Source: a virus. From it: a DNA stretch of 64,000 bases. The stretch covers positions 1 to 64,000 of the IMG/VR virus record IMGVR_UViG_3300050821_024084. One strand, 5' to 3'. Below, piece after piece: positions 54,657 to 63,100 of this stretch; the first letter of the stretch is position 1, and each line of letters opens with the position of its first letter. A model generated the notes under the pieces. That model was given only the letters and a program-made list of their open reading frames with translations, did not search any database and was not told the DNA's origin. Position numbers and translations under genes: made by a program.

Positions 54657-55244
54657 GTGTACCTGGTATACCTGACGGGAGCGCCTGCGACCGGGAAATC
54701 CTCGCTGATGGCCCGGCTGACGAACGGTCTCACGCGCGTGCCGCAGCTGGCAGACGGCGTGGTTCCGTACGAGGAGCTGCTGGCTCCTGACGGGCGGATG
54801 ACCGGTGTGGAGCTCGGCAAGCGCCGGGAGCGATTCTCCGGCACGGACGCGATGGCGTACAGCATCATGCCGAAGGTCTGCGCCTGGGTGGAGCGCTCCA
54901 TGCGCGAGCTGATGCTGGGCGAGGGCGATCGCCTGTCCAGCATGAAGTTCCTGACTGCTGCTGAGAAGGCGGGCTACGAGATACATCTCGTGCATCTGAG
55001 TGCCCGGCAGTCCGTGCTGGACGAGCGCTGCGAGGCACGAGGAAGCCGCCAGTCCCGGCACTGGCGCATCGGGCGCGTCACGATGGCTGTCCGCCTGGCG
55101 GCTCACGCAGAAGCTGCCGGGCACACGGTGCACACGCTGGATGCCGAGCGCCCGCTTGATGAGCTGGTGCGTGAGATGCGGGAGCAGATGCCGTTCCTGC
55201 TGGAACTGGGGAACGCCGATGATCCGGTTGCGACTCGCCACTAG
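54657..55244 (+). CDS. P-loop kinase, hydroxymethyl-pyrimidine DNA kinase type
   Basis: 195 residues from GTG 54657. Walker A YLTGAPATGKSSLMARL at 5-21, DGVVPYEEL, acidic RMTGVELGKRRE and a C-terminal HWRIGRVTMAVRLAAHAEAAG. Matches phage 5-hydroxymethyl-uracil DNA kinases that phosphorylate the oxidised base in DNA to allow substitution. Directly upstream of the TET/JBP gene, overlapping by 26 bases. Confidence 0.8.
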   Translation: MYLVYLTGAPATGKSSLMARLTNGLTRVPQLADGVVPYEELLAPDGRMTGVELGKRRERFSGTDAMAYSIMPKVCAWVERSMRELMLGEGDRLSSMKFLTAAEKAGYEIHLVHLSARQSVLDERCEARGSRQSRHWRIGRVTMAVRLAAHAEAAGHTVHTLDAERPLDELVREMREQMPFLLELGNADDPVATRH

Positions 55245-56529
55245 AGTAGCAGATCGCGTTATCAAGGAAAAGCTCGAAGGCTATACCCTAGGTGAGCAGG
55301 ACTATGACGTCCTGGTGCGCGGGAAGGCGCTCGTGCGGATGCCGGACGGACGTCCGCTGCTGTGCTATCTGCCGGGCGTCCTGAAAGAGACCCAGGAGCG
55401 CGAGGGCGTCTACGATATTCTGCATCCGCTGTACACGCACATGACCAACAACCGGGGCGCGGCCAGCGGGACGCGGAGGATCGTCCGGGGGTCCGGCGAG
55501 AAGACCGGCAAGCGCAGCGATGCGATGTCGGTGGCCTCGCCGTTCATCGGGGCGGCAGATCCCGGCGGGATCTACCGGTACTGCCGTCTGACAGAATGGA
55601 CTGGCAGTCATCTCCCGCAGTGGGAGGCACTGCATCCGTATCTCCGGGAGATCGCGCATCACTTCGAGCAGCAGATCCCGGATCGGCATGCCGTCCAGAT
55701 GGAGTACGTGCAGCGCACCGACCACGCCTGGGTCGTGCCGGGAACGCCGTTCACCACTATCACCGTCAACAACTCGTTCGCGACGGGCGTGCACAAGGAC
55801 GCCGGGGATCTGGAGACGGGGTTCTCCGCGCTGTCCTGCCTGCGTCAGGGCGACTACGAGGGCGGCGTCCTGGTGTTTCCCGCGTATCGCATCGGGGTAG
55901 ACATGCAGGACGGGGATCTGCTGCTGATGGACGCGCATCAGTGGCACGGCAACACCCGCATGATGTGCGGCTGCGGGGAGCCTATCCAGCGGCGGTTCTG
56001 CGAGACGTGCGGGGCTGAGCGGATCAGCGTGGTGTGCTATTACCGGACTAAGATAGCCGACTGCGGCACCCCGGAAGAGGAACTGGAACGCGCCGTGACG
56101 GACACGGAGCGCCGGTCAGGACTAGGAGACGAGCTTGATGAGCGGGACACGAACTCAGACCCTGCAAGTGGACTCCCGGGCGCTCCAGCGGTACGTGCAG
56201 GGGATGACCTACCAGCAGATAGCGGACGCGGAGCAGTGCTCCGAGCAGACAGCTCACATCCGGGTCCGCCGGGCGATCCGGAACCAGTACCGGCTGGAAG
56301 CCGACGAGCTCCGCGTCGTCGCGGACGAGCAGCTCAGCTTCCTGACCCGGCAGCTGACCGCGCTGATCCACAAGAAGTCCTACAAGATAGCGCCCAACGG
56401 GAAGATCGCCGTTCACCCGGAGACCGGGGAGCCGCTGGAGGACTACAGCGAGCAGCGGATGACCGCGCTGGCGCTGCTCAAGGTGGGCGAGTCCCGGCGC
56501 AAGCTGCTCGGACTCGACCAGCCAGTTAA
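55219..56529 (+). CDS. TET/JBP-family 2-oxoglutarate/Fe(II) dioxygenase (base hydroxylase)
   Basis: 436 residues from ATG 55219. TITVNNSFATGVHKDAGDLE carries the H-x-D iron motif; GGVLVFPAYRIGVDMQDGDL and LMDAHQWHGNTRM the distal His and 2-oxoglutarate region; a CGCGEP...CETCG zinc knuckle follows. It should hydroxylate thymine or 5-methylcytosine in DNA. The real end is probably near 56125: beyond that the frame only shadows the terminase gene and looks non-coding, suggesting a one-base shift just before 56130. Confidence 0.88.
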   Translation: MIRLRLATRVADRVIKEKLEGYTLGEQDYDVLVRGKALVRMPDGRPLLCYLPGVLKETQEREGVYDILHPLYTHMTNNRGAASGTRRIVRGSGEKTGKRSDAMSVASPFIGAADPGGIYRYCRLTEWTGSHLPQWEALHPYLREIAHHFEQQIPDRHAVQMEYVQRTDHAWVVPGTPFTTITVNNSFATGVHKDAGDLETGFSALSCLRQGDYEGGVLVFPAYRIGVDMQDGDLLLMDAHQWHGNTRMMCGCGEPIQRRFCETCGAERISVVCYYRTKIADCGTPEEELERAVTDTERRSGLGDELDERDTNSDPASGLPGAPAVRAGDDLPADSGRGAVLRADSSHPGPPGDPEPVPAGSRRAPRRRGRAAQLPDPAADRADPQEVLQDSAQREDRRSPGDRGAAGGLQRAADDRAGAAQGGRVPAQAARTRPAS

Positions 56530-56662
56530 GCACCGGGTGGAGATCACCGACAAGATGGACTCCGAGATCGAGCGCCTGGCGCAGGATCTCGCTGCGAACG
56601 GCGCAGGCGAGCCGGTGCTGCCGGAGCTACCTGCCGGGGTGACGTCCGGTGACGGAGACTGA
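56138..56662 (+). CDS. terminase small subunit
   Basis: 174 residues from ATG 56138. RALQRYVQGMTYQQIADAEQ, CSEQTAHIRVRRAIRN is the DNA-recognising helix-turn-helix; the middle is a helical oligomerisation region (DEQLSFLTRQLTALIHKKS); C-terminus Gly/Pro-rich. Immediately precedes and overlaps the large subunit. Confidence 0.83.
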   Translation: MSGTRTQTLQVDSRALQRYVQGMTYQQIADAEQCSEQTAHIRVRRAIRNQYRLEADELRVVADEQLSFLTRQLTALIHKKSYKIAPNGKIAVHPETGEPLEDYSEQRMTALALLKVGESRRKLLGLDQPVKHRVEITDKMDSEIERLAQDLAANGAGEPVLPELPAGVTSGDGD

Positions 56663-59390
56663 CGAGCCTCCGGAGCTCCCCCCTAACTGGCGGGATCTCG
56701 GTCCTGATGCCAAGCGCGTGCTGCTGCACAAGCTGCGCGGCATGGCGGTCAGCAAAGGACTGGGCGGACCTCGTGAGTGGCGGTCGAAAGCGCGGCCCAA
56801 GCAGCTGCCCCCGAGTGACCCAGCACATCATCTGCCGGACGGTAACGGGTTCAGATGCGGATGTTCCGGTCCTGATGAGAACTGGAATATCTGGATGTTC
56901 ATGGCCGGCCGGGGGTGTGTTGCCGGGCATACGCGCATCTGGCTACCGCTGGAGAACCGGTTCGAGCGGATCGATACGCTAGTCCGTCAGGGAGAGGCCG
57001 TCATTGTCCTCTCCCTGACGGAGAATGGCGCAGAACCACGTCAGACTGACGGGGCTCCTTTCATCGGGGGCGTGGCAGAGCTGTATGATGTGCTGACTTC
57101 GGACGGCAACCGCATCACGGTGACTGACCGGCATCGTTTCCTGACTCCGCAAGGATGGCTGCCACTCGCTCGCGTGCACGTCGGACAGCTTCTTGCCGGA
57201 GGCGCTCCCGCTCCTCCGCAGGAAGCTTCTTCACACCGGTCAGGGTGGCGTGAAGATGCTCGGAATTGGCGGGGAACACGCGAAGATTCTCCGGACGATT
57301 ATCCGAGGTATCCCCGTTCACATGATCAACTACCTCGTCAGGGGACAGGCAGCGTCCTAGCACCTGCTCCATCACGAGTCGATGCTGCCGGACATACCCG
57401 AGATTATTCATGTGAGGATGATTTCTCATCTTCACGAGAATGTAACCGTCCTCGTCGACTGCATAGCCTCCCTTCCAGAAGTAGTTATGCTCGGGACGCG
57501 CTTTCGCCTCTAGACACGGAAGTCCGAGTTCTATCAGGCGTGAGCGAACTGTCTCTGCGTTACAGCCGAGGATGGCTGCCATTTCCGTGCATGTCATCTG
57601 CTGGGCATGCAAGTCGCGGAGCTTATCAGTGTCTACAGGCATGCGACTGCCCTGAGACATGCGCTTGCGCGACAGGTCAGAAGCCCTATGCCCTCGCAGC
57701 TGCACCCCGGCACGTTGCAGAGCGCGTCCTACGGTCTGATAACTTGTTCCGGTTGTCTGAGCAAGGTCTTTCAGCGGCTCTCCTTCCTGATAGCGCCGGA
57801 TCAGGTCCGGAAGAAGATCTGACGGTATCTTGGAGTACTCTCGGCTCGGCATGTGAGCATGGTATCACGTGGACGAGAGTACGGTCGGTCCGGTCTGCGG
57901 GAACAGGATGGTTTTATGACCTGACTGTCCCTGGTGCAGAGAATTATGCGGCGGAAGGTCTCTGGCATCACAATTGCGGAAAAACCTGGTCGGGCGCTAA
58001 CTGGATAATTGAACAGGCGCTCCGGAACCCGGGAACGATGTGGGCGGTCGTTGCCCCGACATTCCGGGATGTCCGGGTCACGTGCTTCGAAGGCCCCTCC
58101 GGGATTCGACGTCTTCTTCAGCCTGGTGAGGAAGATCAATGGCGCAGGAATGAGCTGCGCCTGGATCTGGTGAATGGCTCCGTTATTTACGGGTATTCGG
58201 CTGACCAGCCGGAACGATTGCGCGGATCTAACCTTTCCGGGGCGTGGGTAGATGAAATGGGGAGTTTTGCGTATGAGGAAACCTGGTATGAGGGACTAGT
58301 CCCTGCGCTACGTATCGGGGAACATCCCCGTGTCATGGTCACCACGACTCCGCGCCCGACGAAGCTCATCCGGGATCTGTACTCGCGTCGCGACGGCACC
58401 GTTCACACCACCACGGCCTCCACCTGGGAGAATGCGGCCAACCTGTCGGCTGCCGCCCTCGATGAGCTCAAGCGCCGGTACGAAGGCACCCGGCTGGGCC
58501 GTCAGGAGCTTGAAGGCGTCCTCCTGGAGGATCTGGAAGGCGCGCTGTGGCGGCGCAGCGATATCGACGCTGCGCGAGTCAGGCCGGAGGACGTGCCAGA
58601 TCTGGCCCGCGTGGTGGTGGCGATCGACCCGGCGATGAGCGCCGACGAGGATGCTGACGAGACGGGCATCATCGTGTCCGGGGAAGACGGGCGCGGCCAC
58701 GGGTACGTCCTGGCGGACTGGTCGATGCAGGGCACGCCCGAGGCATGCATGCGGCGGGCTGTCCAGGCGTACAAGCACTACAACGCGGACTGCGTCGTGG
58801 CTGAGGTCAACAACGGCGGTGACTTTATCGGCACGGTGCTGCGCACCGTCGATCCGAATCTGCCCTACCATCAGGTGCGGGCCTCGCGCGGGAAGGCGAT
58901 CCGGGCAGAGCCTGTGTCGTCACTGGCGGAGCAGCACCGGCTGCATCACGTGGGGAACTTCCCGGAGCTGGAAGATCAGCTCTGCTCATTCGTCCCGGGA
59001 ATCGCCGGGCCGTCCCCGGACCGGCTTGACGCGCTGGTCTGGTCAGTATTCGAGCTGAAGAGCTTGTCGCAGTCCAGCTGGCTCTCCGCGTACGGAGCCA
59101 TCCGCTGCACGCAATGCGAGATGGCGTTCCGGGGCTCGGCGACGTGCCCGCGCTGCGGAGCAGATGCACCTGCATCGCCTGACGGGGGAAGCTTCTCCCC
59201 GGAGGGGGCGGGGGAGGATCGCAGCATGGGCGGCTGGGCCTCGGTGTACCGGCTGGCCAGGTGCAGCAAGGGACACGTGTACTCTGAGCGGTCCGGTGGC
59301 TGCCCGCAGTGCCGGTCCGGCGGCCTGGACTGGCTGCGCGCGCACGGCAAGCCCGGTGGACAGGCAGGTTCCGGGGCGGTAAGCTCGTAG
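56649..59390 (+). CDS. terminase large subunit interrupted by an intein
   Basis: 913 residues as encoded from GTG 56649; 560 after removal of the 353-residue intein. Exteins join as MFMAGRG + CGKTWSGAN, i.e. exactly inside Walker A. Walker B SNLSGAWVDEMGS and motif III VMVTTTPRPTK follow; nuclease acids appear in VVVAIDPAMSADEDADETGI, DCVVAEVNNGGDF and PDRLDALVWSVF. The C-terminus has two zinc ribbons (CTQCEMAF...CPRCGAD; CSKGH...CPQCRSG). It cuts and pumps DNA into the capsid. Confidence 0.95.
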   Translation: MTETDEPPELPPNWRDLGPDAKRVLLHKLRGMAVSKGLGGPREWRSKARPKQLPPSDPAHHLPDGNGFRCGCSGPDENWNIWMFMAGRGCVAGHTRIWLPLENRFERIDTLVRQGEAVIVLSLTENGAEPRQTDGAPFIGGVAELYDVLTSDGNRITVTDRHRFLTPQGWLPLARVHVGQLLAGGAPAPPQEASSHRSGWREDARNWRGTREDSPDDYPRYPRSHDQLPRQGTGSVLAPAPSRVDAAGHTRDYSCEDDFSSSRECNRPRRLHSLPSRSSYARDALSPLDTEVRVLSGVSELSLRYSRGWLPFPCMSSAGHASRGAYQCLQACDCPETCACATGQKPYALAAAPRHVAERVLRSDNLFRLSEQGLSAALLPDSAGSGPEEDLTVSWSTLGSACEHGITWTRVRSVRSAGTGWFYDLTVPGAENYAAEGLWHHNCGKTWSGANWIIEQALRNPGTMWAVVAPTFRDVRVTCFEGPSGIRRLLQPGEEDQWRRNELRLDLVNGSVIYGYSADQPERLRGSNLSGAWVDEMGSFAYEETWYEGLVPALRIGEHPRVMVTTTPRPTKLIRDLYSRRDGTVHTTTASTWENAANLSAAALDELKRRYEGTRLGRQELEGVLLEDLEGALWRRSDIDAARVRPEDVPDLARVVVAIDPAMSADEDADETGIIVSGEDGRGHGYVLADWSMQGTPEACMRRAVQAYKHYNADCVVAEVNNGGDFIGTVLRTVDPNLPYHQVRASRGKAIRAEPVSSLAEQHRLHHVGNFPELEDQLCSFVPGIAGPSPDRLDALVWSVFELKSLSQSSWLSAYGAIRCTQCEMAFRGSATCPRCGADAPASPDGGSFSPEGAGEDRSMGGWASVYRLARCSKGHVYSERSGGCPQCRSGGLDWLRAHGKPGGQAGSGAVSS
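56916..57974 (+). mobile_element. TerL intein with antisense endonuclease gene
   Basis: 353 codons. Block A begins with Cys1 (CVAGHTRIWLPLENRF); block B is GNRITVTDRHRFLTPQGW; block F is TGWFYDLTVPGAENYAAEG; block G ends WHHN followed by Cys+1. Between roughly codons 105 and 300 the sense frame has no known motif and low-complexity composition; on the other strand the same bases encode an HNH endonuclease (57115..57852). Confidence 0.92.
57115..57852 (-). CDS. HNH homing endonuclease encoded antisense within the intein
   Basis: 245 residues from ATG 57852, six bases after the leftward -10-like TACCAT. Two DNA-binding helix-turn-helix units (EGEPLKDLAQTTGTSYQTVG and CTEMAAILGCNAETVRSRL) precede a classic HNH_3 nuclease: HRLVMEQVLGRCLSPDEVVD, HVNGDTSDNRPENLRVF, NSEHLHATL. 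Complete and apparently intact. It would cut intein-less terminase genes. Encoding on the strand opposite to the host intein is highly unusual. Confidence 0.92.
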   Translation of the reverse strand: MPSREYSKIPSDLLPDLIRRYQEGEPLKDLAQTTGTSYQTVGRALQRAGVQLRGHRASDLSRKRMSQGSRMPVDTDKLRDLHAQQMTCTEMAAILGCNAETVRSRLIELGLPCLEAKARPEHNYFWKGGYAVDEDGYILVKMRNHPHMNNLGYVRQHRLVMEQVLGRCLSPDEVVDHVNGDTSDNRPENLRVFPANSEHLHATLTGVKKLPAEERERLRQEAVRRARERVAAILAESGNDAGQSP

Positions 59391-59391
59391 C

Positions 59392-59634
59392 ATGCCGCTT
59401 CACTTCACTCCGCAGGACCGGGCCGATGCCCTGGATCTGTTCATGAAAGGCAAGGCATGCGAGCACTGCGGCGGCGTGCATCAGCGTGCCTGCCCGCGCG
59501 TCCGTGAGCTGGAATGGAACGACAAAGGCCAGATCCGGCGCGTGGTGTACTGGGCCGACGCGGAGTGGCAAGGGGCGCGGGAGTTCATCACCTGGCCGGA
59601 AGACTGCTACGAGGAGGACGAAGACGATGAGTGA
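59392..59634 (+). CDS. small acidic zinc-binding protein
   Basis: 80 residues, leaderless start six bases after TAAGCT. CEHCGGVHQRACPR is a zinc knuckle; C-terminus EDCYEEDEDDE. Sits between terminase and portal; unknown role. Confidence 0.75.
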   Translation: MPLHFTPQDRADALDLFMKGKACEHCGGVHQRACPRVRELEWNDKGQIRRVVYWADAEWQGAREFITWPEDCYEEDEDDE

Positions 59635-59794
59635 CGACGCGCCCGTGTTCCCCCCGATGATGCAGGCTGCCGTCGCGATCCATGAAGCGTTCCTGGCGTA
59701 CGTGGAGGCCGGGTTCACGCGTGATGAGGCGCTGAGGATTGTCGTCACGCAGATGAGCTGGTTCAGGCCGCCGCTCCAGCCGGAGCCAGAATGA
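59627..59794 (+). CDS. small helical protein
   Basis: 55 residues from ATG 59627 (GATGAGTGA overlap). PPMMQAAVAIHEAFLAYVEA, GFTRDEALRIVVTQM; common in actinophages next to portal. Unknown. Confidence 0.72.
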   Translation: MSDDAPVFPPMMQAAVAIHEAFLAYVEAGFTRDEALRIVVTQMSWFRPPLQPEPE

Positions 59795-60123
59795 CCAGCG
59801 CGGGAGGCGCGGTCACGATGTCCCGGCTGTCGCTCCAGTACGTGTCCGTCCCGGTGCAGGCGTACAAGGGGGGCACGGTCTACAATCCCACGAATGACGT
59901 GGTGGAATTCGCCTTCGTACAGAATTACGGGACGGTGCCGTCCAGCTGGGCGGCGGGCAGCTGGGTATCGCAGCTGAATTACACGTATCCGTATGCGGCT
60001 CAGTGCCTGGTGGGGCCAGGCGGGGCGACGGCACCGACCACGGGGGTTTACAACATCTGGGTGCAGATCCAGGACGATCCGGAAGTCCCGGTGTTCATCG
60101 CCGGTCAATTGCAGATCATATGA
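59791..60123 (+). CDS. probable minor structural protein
   Basis: 110 residues from ATG 59791. Beta-sandwich pattern YVSVPVQAYKGGTVYNPTND, VVEFAFVQNYGTVPSSW; such proteins lie between terminase and portal in many actinophages. Decoration or stabilising role is guesswork. Confidence 0.7.
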   Translation: MTSAGGAVTMSRLSLQYVSVPVQAYKGGTVYNPTNDVVEFAFVQNYGTVPSSWAAGSWVSQLNYTYPYAAQCLVGPGGATAPTTGVYNIWVQIQDDPEVPVFIAGQLQII

Positions 60124-60139
60124 CGGGAAGGGGGCGGGA

Positions 60140-63100
60140 ATGGCGCGTCGCTCCACGCTGATGGCCGCGAAGTACATGCCGGGCGCGGCGTCCCCGACCT
60201 CCGCCCCGCAGAATGCGGGGGCTCCGTACTACGGGCTCGTGTCACCGCTGGCACAGCAGCTCGCGAATGAGCGGGGCTATTCTAATTCCTACGGGCCGTT
60301 CCTGCCGAGGCCCGCGCAGACATTTACTGAGGGCGCATTCGGGCCGTTCAGCCCGATTCTCCCGGTCCCGGTAGATGCGCCTCCCGTCGAAGACGGGCTG
60401 CCGGATCCCCGGCTGTTCGAGTACCAGGTCGGGTGGAACCTGCCGGTCGGGCAGCCGGGGACCGAGGGTCTCAAGCTAGTGGATTTCGCTACGCTGCGCA
60501 CGCTGGGGGATCTGTACTCGGTCGCGCGGGCGTGCATCGAGAAACGCAAGAACGAGATCACCGGCCTGGACTGGGATATCGTGCCGACGCACGAGGCGTC
60601 CAAGGCGTACCAGGGCGACCGGAAGGCCAACCGGGATCTGGGCGAGCGCATCGCCAAGGCGAAGAAGTTCTTCCGGCAGCCGGACCCGGACTACTTCTCG
60701 TTCGGGGAATTCCTCACTGCCGTGCTGGAGATGGTGTTCGTCTACGACGCGCTGTCTATCGTGCTGCGGCCTAAGCGCGGTAAGGGGATGGGCAAAGGGC
60801 TGCTCGGGTCGGATCTGGACTGCCTGGAGCTAGTTGACGGAGCCACTATTCGCCCGCTTTTGGGAATGCACGGAGAAATTCCGAGGCCGCCCTGCTATAG
60901 CGAGGACACGGAAATTCTCACCCGGGGCGGCTGGAAGCTGTTCAGCGATCTCAAGGGAACAGAAGAAGTTGCTACCCGCTCGAAAGACGGTGTGTTTGAG
61001 TGGCAGCGGCCCACGCATTACGTGAATGAGGCGTACACCGGTCCGATGGTGCAATTCTCCGGTCGCACTATTGACTGCCTGGTAACCCCTGATCACCGGA
61101 TGCTCACGACTGTAGGTCCTGACGGCTGGTCCGAGGCTAGCCGGGTGCGAGACAGTAAAGGACGGATCTGCGGTCATGCAGACGGTAAGGACGGGACTCA
61201 GCGGGAATGGATCACATCGGCGCAGCGTCTCCTGGAAAGAAAGCAGGCAGGCGCAAAAAAGGATGACCGGCTGGTAGCTGTCAGCTCGTGGCACGGGCGC
61301 GAGCTGCGGAGTGCCACGTTTACCGTCACGGGCCAGGTGTTTCGGTGGGACGATGGTGATGTGCATCGTGCAGAGGGACCGGAAATCCCTGCGGATGTGC
61401 GGGATCACTCAGTAGAGATGACGGGTGATCAGTACGCGGCCTTCATGGGCATGTACCTGTCTGAAGGCGGTCTCATCCACGACAGAGAAAAGCACGGCTA
61501 CCGGATTACCATCAGCCAGACCGCGAACGGAAAGGGAATCGCGGAGTACGGACAGCTTATCCAGGAGCTATTCGGTGATCTTCGGCGAGGCTCTGGCGGG
61601 TGGAATATCTGGAGGAAGGCGCTGTGGCGGTACTGCCATCAGTTCGGATACGCACCGGATAAGTTCGCGCCACCCGAAGTGCTTGATATGTCGCGGCGTC
61701 AGCTCAAGATATTCTGGAGGTACTACTGGCTAGGCGACGGGCATACGGAGCACACACAGGAGCAGGAAGTCGTGGCGACCTCCAGCTGTCTGATGGCGGG
61801 CGCGTTCCAGGAAATCATCCAGAAACTCGGGTACTCATCATCTGCTCGCCCTAGTGGTGATGGCTATTATCGCTTGCGTACACGGAAGACTGCCTATCCC
61901 GGGTATAACGCTAAGCAGGCTGATTACTCGGGGCGTGTTTACTGCGTGACGGTGCCGAATGGTATTGTTTATGTCCGGAGGAATGGCCGGGCGGTGTGGT
62001 CAGGAAATTCGCCCGCCTACCAGCAGTACCTTTACGGCGTGCCGCGCAGCGACTACATGACAATGATCACGCAGCGGGACATTGATGAAGGCGGCCTGGC
62101 CGGATCCGAGATCCAGTCGTTCACGTCGGATCAGCTGCTGTACCTGCGCACTACTCCCCGGCGCTGGACGCCGTATGGCTTCGCTAACCTGGAGCAGTCG
62201 CTCATCCCGGTGCTGACGGGGCTGCAAAAGCAGGCGTATCAGCTTGATTATTTTCGTGAGGGATGCTATTCTCCGGACACTGAGATTCTCACGAAAGATG
62301 GCTGGAAGCTCTTCCCGGACCTGACCTACGACGATGAGCTTGCTACTCGAAGCGAGCAGGGAGACTTCCGCTGGCATCGACCGGAAGCCATTCTTTCGTA
62401 CGACTTCGACGGGGAGCTGCTCGCTTTTCAGAGCAAGGCAGTAGATCAGCTTGTGACACCTGGTCACAGGATGATCGTGCAGCACCTGCCATCCTACGTG
62501 CGTGATCACCCGGCTACTCCGGAACATGGCTGGCACGTGCGGCTCGCGAAATATTTCGCCGAGCATCCAAGCGCCCAGTTCCAGATGCCGGCGACGTCTC
62601 GCTGGACAGGACCCGAGCCGGAGTACCAGGAAATCGACACCTGGCGCAAGGTCAAGCGGCAGTATGGTACGGAGAAGGCCATCACGTGGCTCCGCGAGCA
62701 CCTGGTGCCGGGTGAGTGGGCTCCGTCTGCGCAGGTGCTCAAGTCTGCTCAGGCAGCAGGCGTCGGGAGAAACTCTCTTGAGCGTGCGAAAGACGTGCTC
62801 GGGATACAATCACGACGCGTCGGCAGCACGCGCTCCGGAAGGGGAGTTTCTTTCTGGGAGATGCGTCTTCCTGCTGAAGACCTGGCTGTGCTGGAGCGCG
62901 CAGAGGAAATCCGTACGGGAAGCCGCCGGATCCCGATGAAGGAGTTCTGCGGGCTCCTTGGCCTGTATATCTCAGAGGGCTGGGTGCGATCAGATCGTAA
63001 TGATGTACTCATTGCCCAGCATGCGGATAATCCGCGTATCGAGCGTATTCGCGAGATACTGGACAGTACCGGGCTGCACTGGAGCTATCAGGAATCGAAC

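Noticed and set aside
57160-57820. Sense-frame middle part of the terminase intein as an unknown domain
   Set aside because: Ser/Arg/Pro-rich composition without motifs, fully explained as the complement of the antisense HNH gene.
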